DNA of 32,723 nucleotides from Christensenella sp. UBA1214 (GTDB taxonomy: Bacteria > Bacillota > Clostridia > Christensenellales > CAG-138): contig DBXK01000023.1 in assembly GCA_002309375.1 (NCBI GenBank), positions 11,548 through 44,270 on the forward strand, given 5' to 3'. Under the pieces are notes generated by a model that had not been told where the DNA came from, searched no databases, and saw only the letters and a program-made list of their open reading frames with translations. Position numbers and translations under genes: made by a program. Shown here piece by piece: positions 31,887-32,723 of this stretch (positions are counted from its first letter, which is position 1; every line of letters starts with the position of its first letter).

Positions 31887-32723
31887 ATGGCATACCCCAA
31901 AGAACTGATCCGCAATTTCTGCATCATTGCGCATATCGACCACGGAAAATCGACCCTTGCCGACAGGCTGATGGAGATCACCGAAACCGTTTCGAGCCGG
32001 GACATGGAGGACCAGCTCCTGGATTCGATGGATATCGAACGCGAGCGCGGCATCACGATCAAGTCCACCGCGGTGCAGATGTTTTATAACCATTCGAACG
32101 GCAAGCGCTATATGCTCAACCTGATCGACACTCCCGGCCACGTCGACTTCACCTACGAGGTCAGCCGCGCTCTCGCCGCCTGCGACGGCGCCGTGCTGAT
32201 CGTCGACGCGACGCAGGGCATCGAAGCGCAGACCCTTGCGAACGTCTATCTCGCCGTCGACAACGGGCTCGAGATCCTTCCCGTCATCAACAAGATCGAC
32301 CTGCCCTCCGCGGACCCGGAGAACGCGATCCGCGAGATCGAGGATATCATCGGCCTCCCCGCCGAGGACGCGCCGCGCGTTTCGGCAAAGACCGGCGCCA
32401 ACGTTCGGGACGTGCTCGAACGCATCGTGACGGATTTCCCCGCGCCGAAGGGAGAGATCGACGCGCCGCTCAGAGCGCTGATCTTCGACAGCTTCTATGA
32501 TAATTACAAGGGCGCATTGAGCTACGTCCGCATCATGGACGGCGTCGTCCGCCCGGGCGACCGCATCCGCTTCATGCACACCGGCAACGAATTCGACGTT
32601 ACCGAGGTCGGTATCTTCTCCCCGAGCCCGAAGCCCGTTTCGGAGCTTTCCGCGGGCGAGGTCGGCTATATCTCCGCCTCGATCAAATCCGTTGCGGAAA
32701 CGAAGGTCGGCGACACGATCACC
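31887..32723 (+). CDS. lepA: Elongation factor 4 (LepA), 3'-truncated by window edge
   Basis: 279 codons are in the window with no stop. LepA is a ribosomal GTPase that can back-translocate stalled ribosomes and aids assembly. The G domain is complete here: G1 AHIDHGKST, G2 with RGITIKST, G3 DTPGHVDF, G4 NKIDLP and G5 SAKTG. The N-terminal MAYPKELIRNFCIIAHIDHGK is typical of LepA rather than EF-G, TypA or PrfC. The ATG at 31887 follows CGGAGG with a short 4-base gap. It has its own promoter and follows a terminator, so expression is independent of the lipoprotein gene. Confidence 0.95.
   Translation, partial: MAYPKELIRNFCIIAHIDHGKSTLADRLMEITETVSSRDMEDQLLDSMDIERERGITIKSTAVQMFYNHSNGKRYMLNLIDTPGHVDFTYEVSRALAACDGAVLIVDATQGIEAQTLANVYLAVDNGLEILPVINKIDLPSADPENAIREIEDIIGLPAEDAPRVSAKTGANVRDVLERIVTDFPAPKGEIDAPLRALIFDSFYDNYKGALSYVRIMDGVVRPGDRIRFMHTGNEFDVTEVGIFSPSPKPVSELSAGEVGYISASIKSVAETKVGDTIT

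Noticed and set aside
1..32723. tRNA, rRNA, CRISPR array or known riboswitch
   Set aside because: No regular direct repeats, no cloverleaf with a TTCGAATC-type arm in intergenic space, and no recognised riboswitch core were found by reading; a covariance search was not possible.

Overview
The window is about 32.7 kb of dense, GC-rich (high 50s percent by eye) bacterial chromosome. Strong AGGAGG-type ribosome binding sites, frequent TTG/GTG starts, and the genes cdaA-cdaR, RNase J, a YlbF-family protein, a SpoVB-like flippase and a NusG domain II/Gx-transporter pair all point to a Clostridia-type Firmicute, most likely an uncultured gut Oscillospirales or Christensenellales relative. That placement is inference from gene content. 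I see no IS element, prophage, CRISPR array, tRNA or rRNA.

Layout. Bases 1-2124 (+): the end of a dihydrolipoamide dehydrogenase gene and a UDP-sugar pyrophosphorylase gene, closed by a terminator that can work in both directions. 2188-4910 (-): the tldD-tldE peptidase pair behind its own promoter. 5150-6952 (-): oligoendopeptidase F with promoter and terminator. 7245-21262 (+): thirteen tightly packed co-directional genes from one good promoter to one clear terminator. They are cdaA, cdaR, an FAD dehydrogenase, a P-loop ATPase, a YpsA-like SLOG protein, an ABC-F ATPase, RNase J, a YlbF-family protein, MltG, a DUF2461 protein, a NusG-II protein, a Gx transporter and a U32 peptidase-family protein. 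Envelope homeostasis (c-di-AMP, MltG) and RNA/translation functions (RNase J, YlbF, ABC-F, U32) are interleaved.

21413-23545 (+): an ECF sigma factor and a membrane-anchored, probable anti-sigma/sensor protein with a large unrecognised outer domain. 29419 down to 23590 (-): uvrC, an in-frame HAD phosphatase-ROK kinase fusion, a proteasome-like Ntn-hydrolase and a SpoVB-like flippase. 29535-30893 (+): a lipoprotein serpin followed by two tandem terminators. 31179-31733 (+): a small lipoprotein with a consensus promoter and a 140-base structured leader. 31887 to the end (+): the 5' part of lepA.

Most of this is ordinary chromosomal core. The parts that deserve a second look are the HAD-ROK fusion with an internal ribosome binding site next to the Ntn-hydrolase, the ECF/sensor pair, the secreted serpin, the small lipoprotein's leader, and several unusual translation starts: promoter-adjacent starts without a ribosome binding site, and start codons inside hairpins.
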